From Scenedesmus sp. ARA3 (taxonomy: Eukaryota; Chlorophyta; Chlorophyceae; Sphaeropleales; Scenedesmaceae), in the NCBI GenBank assembly GCA_004335835.1, contig RWJK01000524.1:1842-23557 (forward strand): 21,716 bases of DNA. Reading direction: 5' to 3'. Every line of letters starts with the position of its first letter. Position 1 is the stretch's first letter. The notes under the pieces were generated by a model that was not told where the DNA came from, did not search any database, and saw only the letters and a list, made by a program, of their open reading frames with translations. A program made the translations under genes and the position numbers. Positions 1 to 9,317 of the stretch are shown here, piece by piece.

Positions 1-281
1 GGGGGTAAAGAGGGGGTCTGTGCAGTGACTGTGGCAGCTGCCGGTAGGCCGATCAGTAGCCTGTTCATGGATCTTGCTGGTGATGTTGGCTGCTGTGGGT
101 GGTGGGCAGCAGCTAGGTGCTGATGCTTGTGCGTGTGCTTGCGTAAAGCGTTGGGGTGGCGGCTATGCTGCACAAGCATATCCCACATCCCACGCTGCAG
201 TATGAGGTGCACATGCATCGAGCTTTTCACAGCCTTGTGTGCTGGTCGTGCTGCGCTCTTGACTTCTGTGTTGCTGTGCAG

Positions 282-1240
282 GTTCCGGGAGGCCACCAAC
301 ATGACGGACCGCATGGCTGCGCTGACAGTGCTGTGCGACACAGACACACCAGGCCGCGAGCAGGCGCTGCAGGTGGGCGGCTGCTGACACACTGCCTGCC
401 GCAGTGTCTTCTGCCTGTCTGTCAACATGTCTGGTCAGCCACAGCAGCAGCACATGCATGTGAATCCTGATCTCAGCTGCATTAGCTGCAGGCTGCTGCA
501 AATGCGTGTCTTGCAACCCCAACGCTCCCGCTGGCACACCCTCAAACCCAGCATGTCACTGCTGCCGGTGTCGCTGCCATCCTGCACTCTCGCAGGAGTT
601 CTACGAGGTTAACAAGGACAAGCCGCTGGTGCTGCTCAAGTGGCTGGCGGTGCAGGCCAGCTGCGCGCTGCCGGGCAACATCGCCAAAGTGCGCGCGCTG
701 ATGGAGCACCCAGCCTTCACCATCACCACGCCCAACTGCTGCTACAGCCTGTTCCTGGGCTTTGCGCGCAGCGTGAACTTCCACGCGGCAGACGGCAGCG
801 GCTACGAGTTCATTGGGGACTCCGTGATCAAGGTGTGTGGCGGCCGCAACCTGACACTGCCGACTGGTGTTAGGTTGATGTAGCAGTACTCCTGAAAGCA
901 CAACAGGCTGCACTGTCATTTTGTACTCACTTGCATCACCACATGGCCTACTGGGTGTGGCTCTCTGCAACTTCAGCGGGCCTGAAGTGATTCGCTGCTT
1001 GCTGACCTTGCCTGCCCTTGCACCTGCCGCCGTGCCGCCCGGTCCTGCCCTGGCTGCTGCCAGATGGACAAGATCAACCACCAGGTGGCCAGCCGCATCG
1101 CGGGCGCCTTCACCACCTTCAAGCAGTACGACAAGGAGCGCCAGGCCATGATGGTGGCGCAGCTGCGCCGCATTGCTGCAGTGGAGGGGCTCAGCGAGAA
1201 CGTGTTTGAAATCGTGACCAAGAGCCTGCAGCAGGTGTAA
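282..1240 (+). CDS. M1 family aminopeptidase (PepN / alanyl aminopeptidase-like), C-terminal part; 5' end outside window
   Basis: Three exons are visible: 282-372, 596-832 and 1064-1240, ending in TAA. They give about 167 residues of a zinc metallopeptidase of the M1 family. This part is the C-terminal helical-repeat domain, which caps the active site; the catalytic HExxH domain would lie upstream, outside the window. Recognition rests on plant/bacterial PepN-type blocks: FREATNMTDRMAAL, PGNIAKVRALMEHPAF, VNFHAADGSGYEFIGD, HQVASRIAGAF and GLSENVFEIVTKSL just before the stop. The order and the end point match the family. Introns 373-595 and 833-1063 begin GTGGGC and GTGTGT and end in CAG. Bases 1-281 look like the intron before the first visible exon. 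The family removes N-terminal residues from peptides, in plants in plastid or cytosol; location cannot be judged here because the N-terminus is missing. No frameshift or internal stop was seen. Confidence 0.94.
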
Positions 1241-1497
1241 GGCTGCGCCTGGCAGCTGGAGCGGGCGTGTTGAGTTTGCGTGCAGGGCGAGTTGCGTTTG
1301 ATGTTGGCTGTGGGTCGCCCACAGCATGCTGGCCAGGTTGTTGGGCAGTGATGTATGCCTTGATCCAGGCCAGCGTGCATTGCGTTGTGCCTGATTTTCC
1401 AGGGTAACAGTGGTTTATGCGGGCTGTTTAAACTTGTTTGCCTCAGCTGGCCCCCGCCTTGTCAAGCAGTAGTCCGATCCCGGCACTGGTTGACCAA

Positions 1498-1502
1498 TGT
1501 AA
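1498..1502 (+). terminator. Candidate poly(A) signal TGTAA for the aminopeptidase gene
   Basis: TGTAA is the usual chlorophyte polyadenylation signal. This copy lies about 258 bases after the aminopeptidase stop codon, on the right strand. The stop codon context (GTG TAA) also contains the pentamer at 1236-1240, but that would leave no 3' UTR. Inference only; there is no transcript evidence. Confidence 0.4.
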
Positions 1503-2184
1503 CGTTGTACGAAGTGCTCAATGGTTTCAACTTGACTCAATGCATAGGGTGAACGAGGGCTGGGCCGCAACCTGCAGCACATTATGAATGGCAGGCTGGA
1601 CAGGATTATGCTGCAAGGTGGTACTCTGTTTGAATGTCACAGGCCCAGGCAGTGCTCAGTAGTTGGCGAGCAGTTCCGGGTGACCCTCTCACTGATAGCT
1701 GAAGGAACGTGAACGCGGATCTTTGCATACCAATCCCTGGCCAGGGAGTCTGGTGCTTTGACATCGCTATGGCCAGACTGGCGTGCTTGAGGACCGTTTC
1801 CGTTGTGTCGATGATTGACATCGCCACACTTGCAGCCGTTGCCCGCACTTTTCTGTGACAAAATGCAGTACTACAGGAGACAGCACTGCAAGGATCAGCA
1901 GAGTCTTCAGCTACTCTTGATGCAAGGCTGGGCTTGCAATCTACAACAATGACTGTGTTACAGCTCTGTATTCAAGCGCACAAACTACCAGCACCAGTGC
2001 ACATAGCGCACTGTTCAAGGAGCATAGACGTCACCCAACTTCACGTGGTATGCCATTTCATGGCTGAGTAAACCCACACGTGCGGCTTACTAGTGAACCC
2101 ACCACAACAGCACGAGCACAGCAATGTTCGTTGCTTGCTTTGACATGGTGGTCAGCGCTGATGCTCATGGAATGCAGGAACACG

Positions 2185-2189
2185 TTACA
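2185..2189 (-). terminator. Candidate poly(A) signal (TGTAA on minus strand) for VAMP-A
   Basis: TTACA on the plus strand reads TGTAA on the coding strand of VAMP-A. It is the nearest copy downstream of the stop at 2509. A 3' UTR of about 320 bases is normal for chlorophyte genes. Inference only. Confidence 0.35.
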
Positions 2190-2508
2190 ATGCCAACACA
2201 TGTCTGCCGTATATGGCATTTCCAAAAGGAAATGTCTGTTGTCGACCAAAATAACCAGCAGCGGCTGCATTGCTTGCAAGTGCACAAAACGCCCCCATTC
2301 TGAGCATTACGAAGAAGAAGACCCAACAAGCATCTGCCTGTGTTACCAACAACAATGCCTCATCCCAGCCAGACACACATACACACGGCGAAGGTAATAG
2401 ATGAAGGGAAGCAAAAAATGTTGTAAAAGCTCAAAGCCGCTGCGTTGCTGACGCAGCCAAACAAATGCGTCAGAGGAAGATTGCCTGAAAGACACTTGTC
2501 ACAGAACG

Positions 2509-4724
2509 TCACAGCATATAAGGCAGCTGTGCAGCAATCTCCATCAGCAGCCTCCTAGCCCCTCCAGTTGTGGTTGGCTCTGGTGATGGTGAAAGGGCTG
2601 CTGCTGGTGGTGATGCTGGGGGTGCTGCTGCTGCTGCTGCAGGTGGTGCGGGCTTCTTTCTCATGCAGCTGCGGCCGCCACCAAAGCAGATGAGCAGGAA
2701 GATGATGATGATCACCATGACGACAGCAACACCTGTTTTCCACAGCATCAGCACCAGCAACAGCAGCAGTGGCAACCGTCAGCTCACACAGCATCATGTC
2801 AGCCAAACCACAACCCCAACCACAAATACAACCACAACACTCCAGGTTCGGGTCATTTGATCAGGCGAGCAGCATGCATGTTTGAAGAAAAGCTTGCACG
2901 CCGGCTGCTGATGTCATTGCTGTCAACACTCTGGCAAGAACCTATCAAACGCGCAAGGAAACTCACCCATGACAATCTTCATCTTGAAGTTGTTCCACCA
3001 CATCTTGCGGCGCAGCGCGCGCCCGCTCTTGACAAAGCGGTCAGCCTATGGAGCAATAAGCATGACGGCGTAGTACACAAGCAGCAGGGTGCGGCGTAAG
3101 TCATGCAGCACTCACATTCAGCTGCCCGATGGTGCATACTCAGCGCACCCCACCACCATGTCAGCGCTCAGCAGGGACAACTGCCCTCGAACCAAACAAA
3201 GTCAGCAGCAAGTTACATCGCTGCCGCAGGCCACCACATGATATGTGCTGCTCAGCCCGCGTGTGACGTGGTGGTTGGTGAAGCAATCAGCTCTTGACAA
3301 GTGTATGATGAAGTCTGCCTGGGTGCAGTACAGTAGCGCAACACTAGACAGTTCTGTGTTGCTGTTCCATCCTCAGCACTTGGGGTGCAGCAAGCTGTCC
3401 CGTCACCCACCTCAAACATGAGGTTGTCTGTCTTGTCCACCAGCAAGTCCAGCTTCTCCCCCCGCGACAACACCTTCTCAATGTTCTCGCTCATGATGTT
3501 CTTCACCTCGTCCACCTACACAAGCAGCGGCGGCGGCAGAAACAGAAGCAGATTTGGCATGTCAAGCATGCTTCTGCATGCTGCTTAGACGGTGGTTGAG
3601 ATGACAGCATCAGCAGACCATGATGCTGTGCGACCCTTTCAGTGACTGGTGTTGCCTACTCCTTGCAAGTTGAGAATGCAGTGTGATCGACACATTACGT
3701 GATCCAGTGATACAGCGTTATCTGTTACGCATGCAGCCAAACTAGCAGGCATATGGGTATTAGACCAGCATTCGAAGAGTGGCATGCTTGCAAGGATATG
3801 CACACATGCTTGCACAAGCACGATACACTTGCAACTTGCCAGGCGCTTGTATTGATCCTGCCATTGCTGTTGAGCCGGCTGCCTCACCTTCTTTTGCACA
3901 GATGACACCTTGCTGTACTCCTCAGGGAACTGTGTGGCATGCTCCATCATCTCCTTCAAGCGCTTGCTGCAGGGCGCAGTAGCAGCAAACAGGAGTCTTG
4001 GCACAGCCTTACCAGAGCCGAGAGGCTGGCAGCACCTCCTCACCCAGAGCAAAAGCATTCAATAGATTCATACAGAACTATGCTGCAATTCCATACATGC
4101 ATGTTGCGACTACTGCTGCTCTCAAGCGAGATGCTGATTCGTCAGCGCTTGCAGCTCCCAGCGCATGCCATGGGCACTGCCACCACTGTTTCAGTTGTCA
4201 GTCCTGCAGATACTGTTGCTGCTGGCCATGCCCGCAGCTTGCCTGCACATCCACACTATACTCACCCAAAGCTGCTCAGGCCCATCTCCTTGACTGCCTT
4301 GCCCTTCTCAGCATACTTCGTGAAGAAGTCATCCTTGACCCTGTCCAGGAAAGCGTTGGGAATAGTGCGTCCCGCAGCCTCATCCGTAACCACCACATAG
4401 CCTGCAGTATGTTGGAAACCATCATTTGCATGCAAGACATGTCCTTTGCAGTCCCAGTGGCGTACAACATAGGACCAGCAGCAACACATCAGCATGCTGC
4501 AGCAGTAGCATGTGCTCTGTGGCACAGCAGCACCTACAGTAGCCCTCCTCTGCCAGGAAGCTCATCACGTAGCCGTCCACTGTGTAGCTGAAACGACCTC
4601 CATTCGCTGACTTGCTCAGGTAGTCCTTGGTCACTGACGTCCAGTTCCCCGCGAAAATGGCGTACTCTGCCAACACGGATACTGGCGTGCCCAGACGGGC
4701 CACCGCCGAATATATAAGTGGCAT
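2509..4724 (-). CDS. VAMP72: VAMP-A: longin-domain R-SNARE, VAMP72/VAMP7 family, with long Pro/Ala-rich lumenal tail
   Basis: Six exons on the minus strand: 4538-4724, 4266-4401, 3888-3966, 3411-3515, 2967-3045 and 2509-2732. They total 810 nt, or 269 aa, and phase is kept at every junction. Residues 1 to about 125 are the longin domain (start [10 protein letters not shown]; block [20 protein letters not shown]). The SNARE motif starts near VDEVKN (135) and has the zero-layer arginine at R152 in VLSRGEK. The basic WW linker ([12 protein letters not shown]) precedes a membrane anchor at about 193-212, split by the last intron. R-SNAREs of this family drive fusion of endosomal or secretory vesicles with the plasma membrane or vacuole. 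The longin domain diverges from copies B and C: GNWTSV replaces GNF, and RTIPNAF replaces RQIPFAF. Residues 213-269 are a Pro/Ala/Ser-rich tail predicted lumenal, unusual for a tail-anchored SNARE. The membrane-anchor intron is absent from VAMP-C. Confidence 0.91.
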
Positions 4725-5137
4725 GATTAACTTTATAACGCTAATGTGCTTGGTTGTACAGCATACAGTGCTCGGAAGTGCGCGTCAAGTAAGTCTGCTG
4801 CAGCAGTAAGGACTTTTACTTGACGCCGTGTACAGGCAGCGCCCCAGATAGTCACAACAGAATGTATTCTGAAGTCTCAACGAAACAAATGCCAAAACTG
4901 AACCAGGACACAGAGCCCGAACTTGCTGTTGTTAGTCATTCACAGCAGATTGTCTTGCGTTCTCAAATTGAAGTAGATTGATAGTGCAGCTGATCATATG
5001 AGGTTGTTGATGCTTGTTGGTGCTAAGCCAAACTTAGCTCACGTCAGGACGTACAACAGCTGAGGGGCTTGCAAGCCTGTCTATTCTCTTTCTGTCCGCA
5101 ACTCAACAAAATTAGAACCAGTGACGAGGTACATAGT
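4725..5137. promoter_or_regulatory. Divergent intergenic region, probable shared promoter of VAMP-A and the unrecognised plus-strand gene
   Basis: About 413 bases separate the ATG of VAMP-A (minus strand, 4724) from the proposed ATG of the plus-strand gene (5138). The stretch is more AT-rich than the surrounding coding DNA, with no triplet tracts and no convincing open frame. A TATAAAG on the minus strand (4731-4737) lies only 7 bases before the VAMP-A ATG, too close to be a TATA box unless translation starts elsewhere. The head-to-head arrangement suggests a bidirectional promoter; no specific factor site is claimed. Confidence 0.45.
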
Positions 5138-6821
5138 ATGGATTTTGCTGAGTGCGAGCAGCATGAGGAGCAGGAGCATCATCAGCCAGCAAGAAAGCGA
5201 CAAAGGCTCTCTGCTGTCGCAGAATCAGCGGAGCAACAGCGGCAAATGCAGCAAAACGAAAAGATAGAGCATATACTTTACATTCGATGGCACGGCAATG
5301 CTGGGCAGACCAAGCTGAACAGGGTAGGCCTTACACGGCTGGACAACGGTGTGGACAGTCTCAAAGGTGCGTGTAATGGGGGCTCAGGGACGGTCAGCGT
5401 GTGTATGACCAGCATTGGACGTTAACTGGGTGTCATGGGTTGATGCTGCATGTGCTGCAGGCATGATGTGCCTCTGTGCCAGCTATGTTGACCTGGCGCA
5501 GCTGCAGTAGCTGACAATGCGACTGACTGGTTGCTCGCACGATGCCTGTCTGCAATTACACCACCAGGATCTGCCGAAGGAGCTCATAAACAGCCATTAC
5601 CCCAACAGCAGAGATTTCCCTGACTACTTTACCAATGCAGACTTTGTGCGCTTCACACCACAAGTGGAGTGTCTGGTGTTGCCCGGTGTGTGGTCGAGCT
5701 TGTGAAGTTGTGCTGTGCAGCGGCTCTTGGTGTTAGCACAATGTGCACAGCAAGAAAAGCTGTGCTCACCACCTCTGGGATGGGTGCGGGGTCTGCCCGG
5801 TGTTTGTGCAGGATGCCCGCAGTGTGCTGCATGGAACATCAATGCATATGCCTGCAGTGCTCACACACCAGGTGGCATGTGCTGTTTGTTGATGGTCTGC
5901 ATTGCCTGACTGGGACGCAGGTGACGTGGTGCGGACTGAGCTGCGGCTGGCACTCAGCTACCAGGGCTGGGAGTACACTGTGCTCAAAAAGGACAGCAGC
6001 CACAGCACCAGCAGCGGTGCTGGGCAGGATATTCAAGTCATGGTGGGTTGCACGATGCCGAAAGCCGTTTGCAGTGACAGCAGGATGAGAACATAGTTTG
6101 AAATTTCCATTCCGCTCGCTCGTAGTTAAAAATTTGGCAGGTGCAGGCAGTGTCTTGGAAGTTGGCACGCTCTGCAGGCAGCAGCAGCAGGACTATTCAC
6201 TTAGCTGCAGCTGTGTTGTCTGTGACCGTGTCACGAGAGCAGCATACAGCAGCACACCTACCTTCCTGCTGAACTTGTTCTGCATGCCCCTGCTGCTGCT
6301 GCTGCTGCTGCTGCTCGACAGACTGCAGAGTTCATGGGCAGTGACCCGTTCATGGCGCTGCTGGGGCTGCGCATGGCACTCATCGCCTACCCCGTGGTGG
6401 CGCTGTCAAGGGTGGGTGCTTTTCGACGGTCACCAGCACTGCCAGTATGTGCAGTAGTTTCTGTGGCAGCAGCAGCTACAAACGTTTACGTTGGCGAGGA
6501 CAAAGCCACCAGCAGCTTGCTGCATGCACATGGATGCGCCTTTGTGTGCTTGTGCATAGGCACTACATAGTTAATCAATCGATCAACCAGTTGCACGTGT
6601 TGTTAGCAAGGGGTTCTGCAACAATCGGTTATGTCACAACCTGCGTGCGCAGCGCTGTGTACAGCAGTCATACGTGCCTGCGCATTACCGATCCAAATTG
6701 GTTGAGATGCAGGGGTAAACGACTTGTTGCGATGGCCGCTATGGCGTTTGTGCAGGTGTTCCTGGATGACGTACATCAGCGGCTGCTGGCAGCGCCAGAG
6801 GCATTCAAGGGCATGCTGTGA
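5138..6821 (+). CDS. Unrecognised gene, five-exon model, about 193 aa
   Basis: Proposed exons are 5138-5323, 5568-5685, 5921-6042, 6322-6411 and 6756-6821 (TGA). They total 582 nt and every junction keeps phase, with donors GTAGGC, GTGTGT, GTGGGT and GTGGGT. I do not recognise the family. The N-terminus is acidic and Gln/Glu-rich (MDFAECEQHEEQEH), then has a basic cluster PARKRQRL that could be a nuclear localisation signal, then a Gln-rich helix-prone stretch. Later exons carry IEHILYIRWHGN, NSRDFPDYFTNADFVRF, RTELRLALSYQGWEYTVLKK, a hydrophobic block FMALLGLRMALIAYPVVAL and the end VFLDDVHQRLLAAPEAF. The aromatic-rich, codon-like content of these exons contrasts with the intron sequence. 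The least certain points are the start codon and the end of exon 1: a donor at 5367 is attractive but breaks phase with the next exon. It is divergently paired with VAMP-A. No function is proposed. Confidence 0.5.
6290..6315 (+). repeat. (CTG)n tract just before a 3' splice site
   Basis: About nine CTG units end six bases before the proposed CGACAG acceptor of exon 4 in the unrecognised plus-strand gene. The tract sits where a polypyrimidine tract is expected. On the transcript it reads CUG repeats. Confidence 0.85.
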
Positions 6822-8281
6822 CCGTCAGCCGACCAGTGCTGGCTGTGCGGCCTGCAAGCCACAGCAGTGGTTGGCAGCAGCCCTATGTGCCGCTTCCGCA
6901 GATTCTGGCACGATGCTAGCAGCAGCTGGGTGCCTTGTCCCTGGCAGCTTTACCCCAGCTGTGTTGTTGAGCAGCGGAGCCAGGTCTGTCGCACTGCTGA
7001 CGTCTGCTGGAGCACAGGTGCCAAGGGGTGCTTGCTTGGCAGCCTCCACTTCGCTAGGCAGCAGGAGGTGTGTGCTATCGGCTGTTGACGCTTTCGTGTT
7101 GCCCACAACAGCTTTCAGGGCTGAACTGCATAGTACAATGGCGCGTGCACAAGCTGAGCTTCTCGTGCAGCAGCATGAGCATGCTGGCAGTGCATGCTGA
7201 ACATGTATACTAGTCTGACACACTGGTGCAGGGTGCGCTTCGCCAACTGATGTGACGTGCTGGTCGGCCCAGCGCATGCGCTTAGTGTACATGCTATAGC
7301 ACGACAAGCTGGTAGGCCTGTGCTTGCATTTACTTGCAGCTGAAATGTTGCTTGTTATAGTTGTGAAGCTGTTGCAGCAATGGCTTAAATGTGCTAATGC
7401 ATGCTACCTTGAAACGACGTGGTTCTAGCACTTTGGCTAGACTGCTTGACTGGCTGCGAAATGCCAGACACGACTGCCTTCTGCATTGCTATACTTTGGG
7501 CATGGTAGCGTCAATGCTGTGCAGTCAACAAGTGTAGATACCCTCCCCTGTTGTACGTCAGACTGTTCCAGGGGCTATGGCATGTGTGTCTGATTTTGCA
7601 ACTGACAATTTAGACAGCAGTGATGCCAACTGCTGATGTAGCAGTGTGCTACGTGGTGGTTTGGACAAATGTCTTGTGGCTCATCTAATGGGCTGCGCAT
7701 GAATGGCCAACAGACTTGGTTAGCCCATAGTGCAAGGCATGCAGGGCAATGAGCGTGTTTTGTCAGCGTGTTTTCTTGTTTGAGCTAGTTAGGCTGACAG
7801 CATTTATCTGTACGCACAAAGGGAGCTGTATGTAGTTGCTTCATTGCAACCCTTCACCCGCATGTAGATGTGGGGTCATTGTACAACAGTTGTATAGGTC
7901 AGCCAGGTGAAACTTGGTGTGCTGCGCAGCACTTGGTATGGAAGGCAGATGCCTTCTGCGCGCTGTTGTTGCCTTGAAATTGCAAGCAATAATAATATGT
8001 GCCTGTGTTCTCGTGCTCGCAGCTTTCAAGGTGCGCAGCATGATGCTTGCTGCGACAGTAAGCCAGGAATGTGGTGCTTTGACTTCCAAGCATCGCATAA
8101 GCAGGCAGCAGCTTGGCGCCAATTTGGTCAAAGCGCTGCAACTGCCCTGGTGGCTAAAACCTGTTTATGCGCAGCATCACAGTGCGTGCGACAGGTGTGC
8201 TCTGTGGCGCAGTTACTGGCCTCACCGGTGCCAGTTATGCTTGCGGGCCCCGTAGTTGCACTTGTCGGCTCATTTGCAGCA

Positions 8282-8421
8282 ACACCCTGGTGTCTGAGGG
8301 TGCAAGTGTAAAGCTGCATGCGTTACGGGCGCTGGGTCACTTGCTACTGACGGCTGAGGGCTGCTGTTCAGCCCTGTGGCGTGATGTTGGCTGTGCTTTG
8401 ATGTTGGAAGCACTGCAATGA
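8282..8421 (+). CDS. Doubtful terminal exon or gene remnant with helical-repeat (ARM/HEAT-like) character
   Basis: After a good acceptor (CATTTGCAG, ending at 8280) one frame reads NTLVSEGASVKLHALRALGH, then a Leu/Ala-rich helix and ALWRDVGCALMLEALQ, ending in TGA at 8419-8421. The pattern of paired amphipathic helices (VKLHALRALGHLLLTAE) is what ARM or HEAT repeats look like. Upstream, a different frame (about 8110-8310) also has Ala/Val-rich helix-like content, so this could be the end of a multi-exon gene or a decayed copy with a frame break. I could not join it to an upstream exon with confidence. The protein family is not established. Confidence 0.25.
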
Positions 8422-8796
8422 TGGCCAGCTGCCCAACAGAGTTCCTGCTTGTTTTGGTGCAACGTGACTGCGAGGCTGACATCAAGGCACTGCCCTGGCA
8501 GGGCCGTGCAATTTACTACGACTCTTGGTATTCTACTTCTGATGAGAGCCATGCAAAAGCAAGTAAAAGGATGGTGCATGTCTTGTGTGACAGCCTGTCA
8601 CCAACGTGGAAAATTACCTAACAAAACATGGCTGTGAAACCTGCCTGAATCAAGAACACTCAGCAAAAGGCACAACAGCTGCTTAGCATTTTAGCGCAGT
8701 AGTGTACATGCAGGACATGGTACTGTCACGCAGCGCAGCTGCTGCTGTGGCCACACTTTTTCAACCAGAACAAGACAGAAGGACAAGACATCAGAT

Positions 8797-8801
8797 TTAC
8801 A
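8797..8801 (-). terminator. Candidate poly(A) signal (TGTAA on minus strand) for VAMP-B
   Basis: This is the first TGTAA I find downstream of the VAMP-B stop on its coding strand, about 520 bases beyond it. Plausible length for a chlorophyte 3' UTR, but unconfirmed. Confidence 0.3.
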
Positions 8802-9317
8802 GGCACGACTCGCATGTCTATGCGCTGCTAGCTGTTCTGAACATCTCATTGAACAGCAGCGCATCCACCCACATATTGTGTCTTGTGTCTTGGACACAGA
8901 TTTTGATACGAAGCATCAGCTGGGCTGTGGGCATGCAAATTCGCCCATGTGGGCATCCTAATTAAAGTACAGGGTATGTCACAACACTTGATACATGCAG
9001 AAACAGACTGTCAGCAGCTGAGTGTAAACTTCTGGCCCAACATGCGAATAGTGCGCTACTCAGCTGACACCCGCCGATGCCCATCTCCCCAGAGTTTGAG
9101 GCTGACTATATATGCACCCCATAAATAGCTTGATGGCACACATGGCTGCCTTGTTCATGCTGTGTTGTGCCGCAGGTTGCCTAGCTGCCAGCCAGAGCTC
9201 AGTGTGCTACATCACAGACTCCGTGAACATCGCACAGCTACCATGGAGCAGAGGGCTCCTGCATCAGCGTCTCTGCGCACTGATGCTCATACTGTGCAAA
9301 GCTTATGTTGCTGCCGT

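Larger units (their letters stand above)
1241..2508. other. Convergent intergenic region between aminopeptidase and VAMP-A
   Basis: The two flanking genes point towards each other, so this stretch should hold their 3' UTRs. Open frames here are short, lack splice-supported extensions and have no recognisable family content. A TTACA at 2185-2189 (TGTAA on the minus strand) could serve as poly(A) signal for VAMP-A, about 320 bases beyond its stop. Triplet tracts are sparse here. I see no RNA gene or mobile element. Confidence 0.6.
6822..9317. other. Long convergent region between the unrecognised gene and VAMP-B, largely gene-free
   Basis: Frames on both strands stay open for 100-160 codons in places (notably 6825-7307 on the minus strand and 6724-7200 on the plus strand). 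Their residue content is Ala/Cys/Ser-biased, without family blocks or clean splice sites, and I do not call them genes. The stretch 7310-7850 has stops in all frames and nothing recognisable. The only coding-like piece is 8282-8421, listed separately. A TTACA at 8797-8801 could be the VAMP-B poly(A) signal, and a plus-strand TGTAA lies at 9023-9027. Confidence 0.5.

Noticed and set aside
1..281. Possible upstream exon of the aminopeptidase at the left edge
   Set aside because: No frame before the CAG acceptor at 281 matches the family; it reads as intron.
542..1327. 261-codon minus-strand frame opposite the aminopeptidase exons
   Set aside because: It is the antisense shadow of clearly conserved plus-strand exons; its residues are His/Leu/Ala-biased without family blocks.
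4731..4737. TATAAAG before VAMP-A as a TATA box
   Set aside because: It lies only 7 bases before the ATG, too close to allow a normal start site and 5' UTR.
6825..7307. 160-codon minus-strand frame and overlapping plus-strand frames
   Set aside because: Both strands are open because of composition; there are no conserved blocks, clean splice sites or supporting neighbours.
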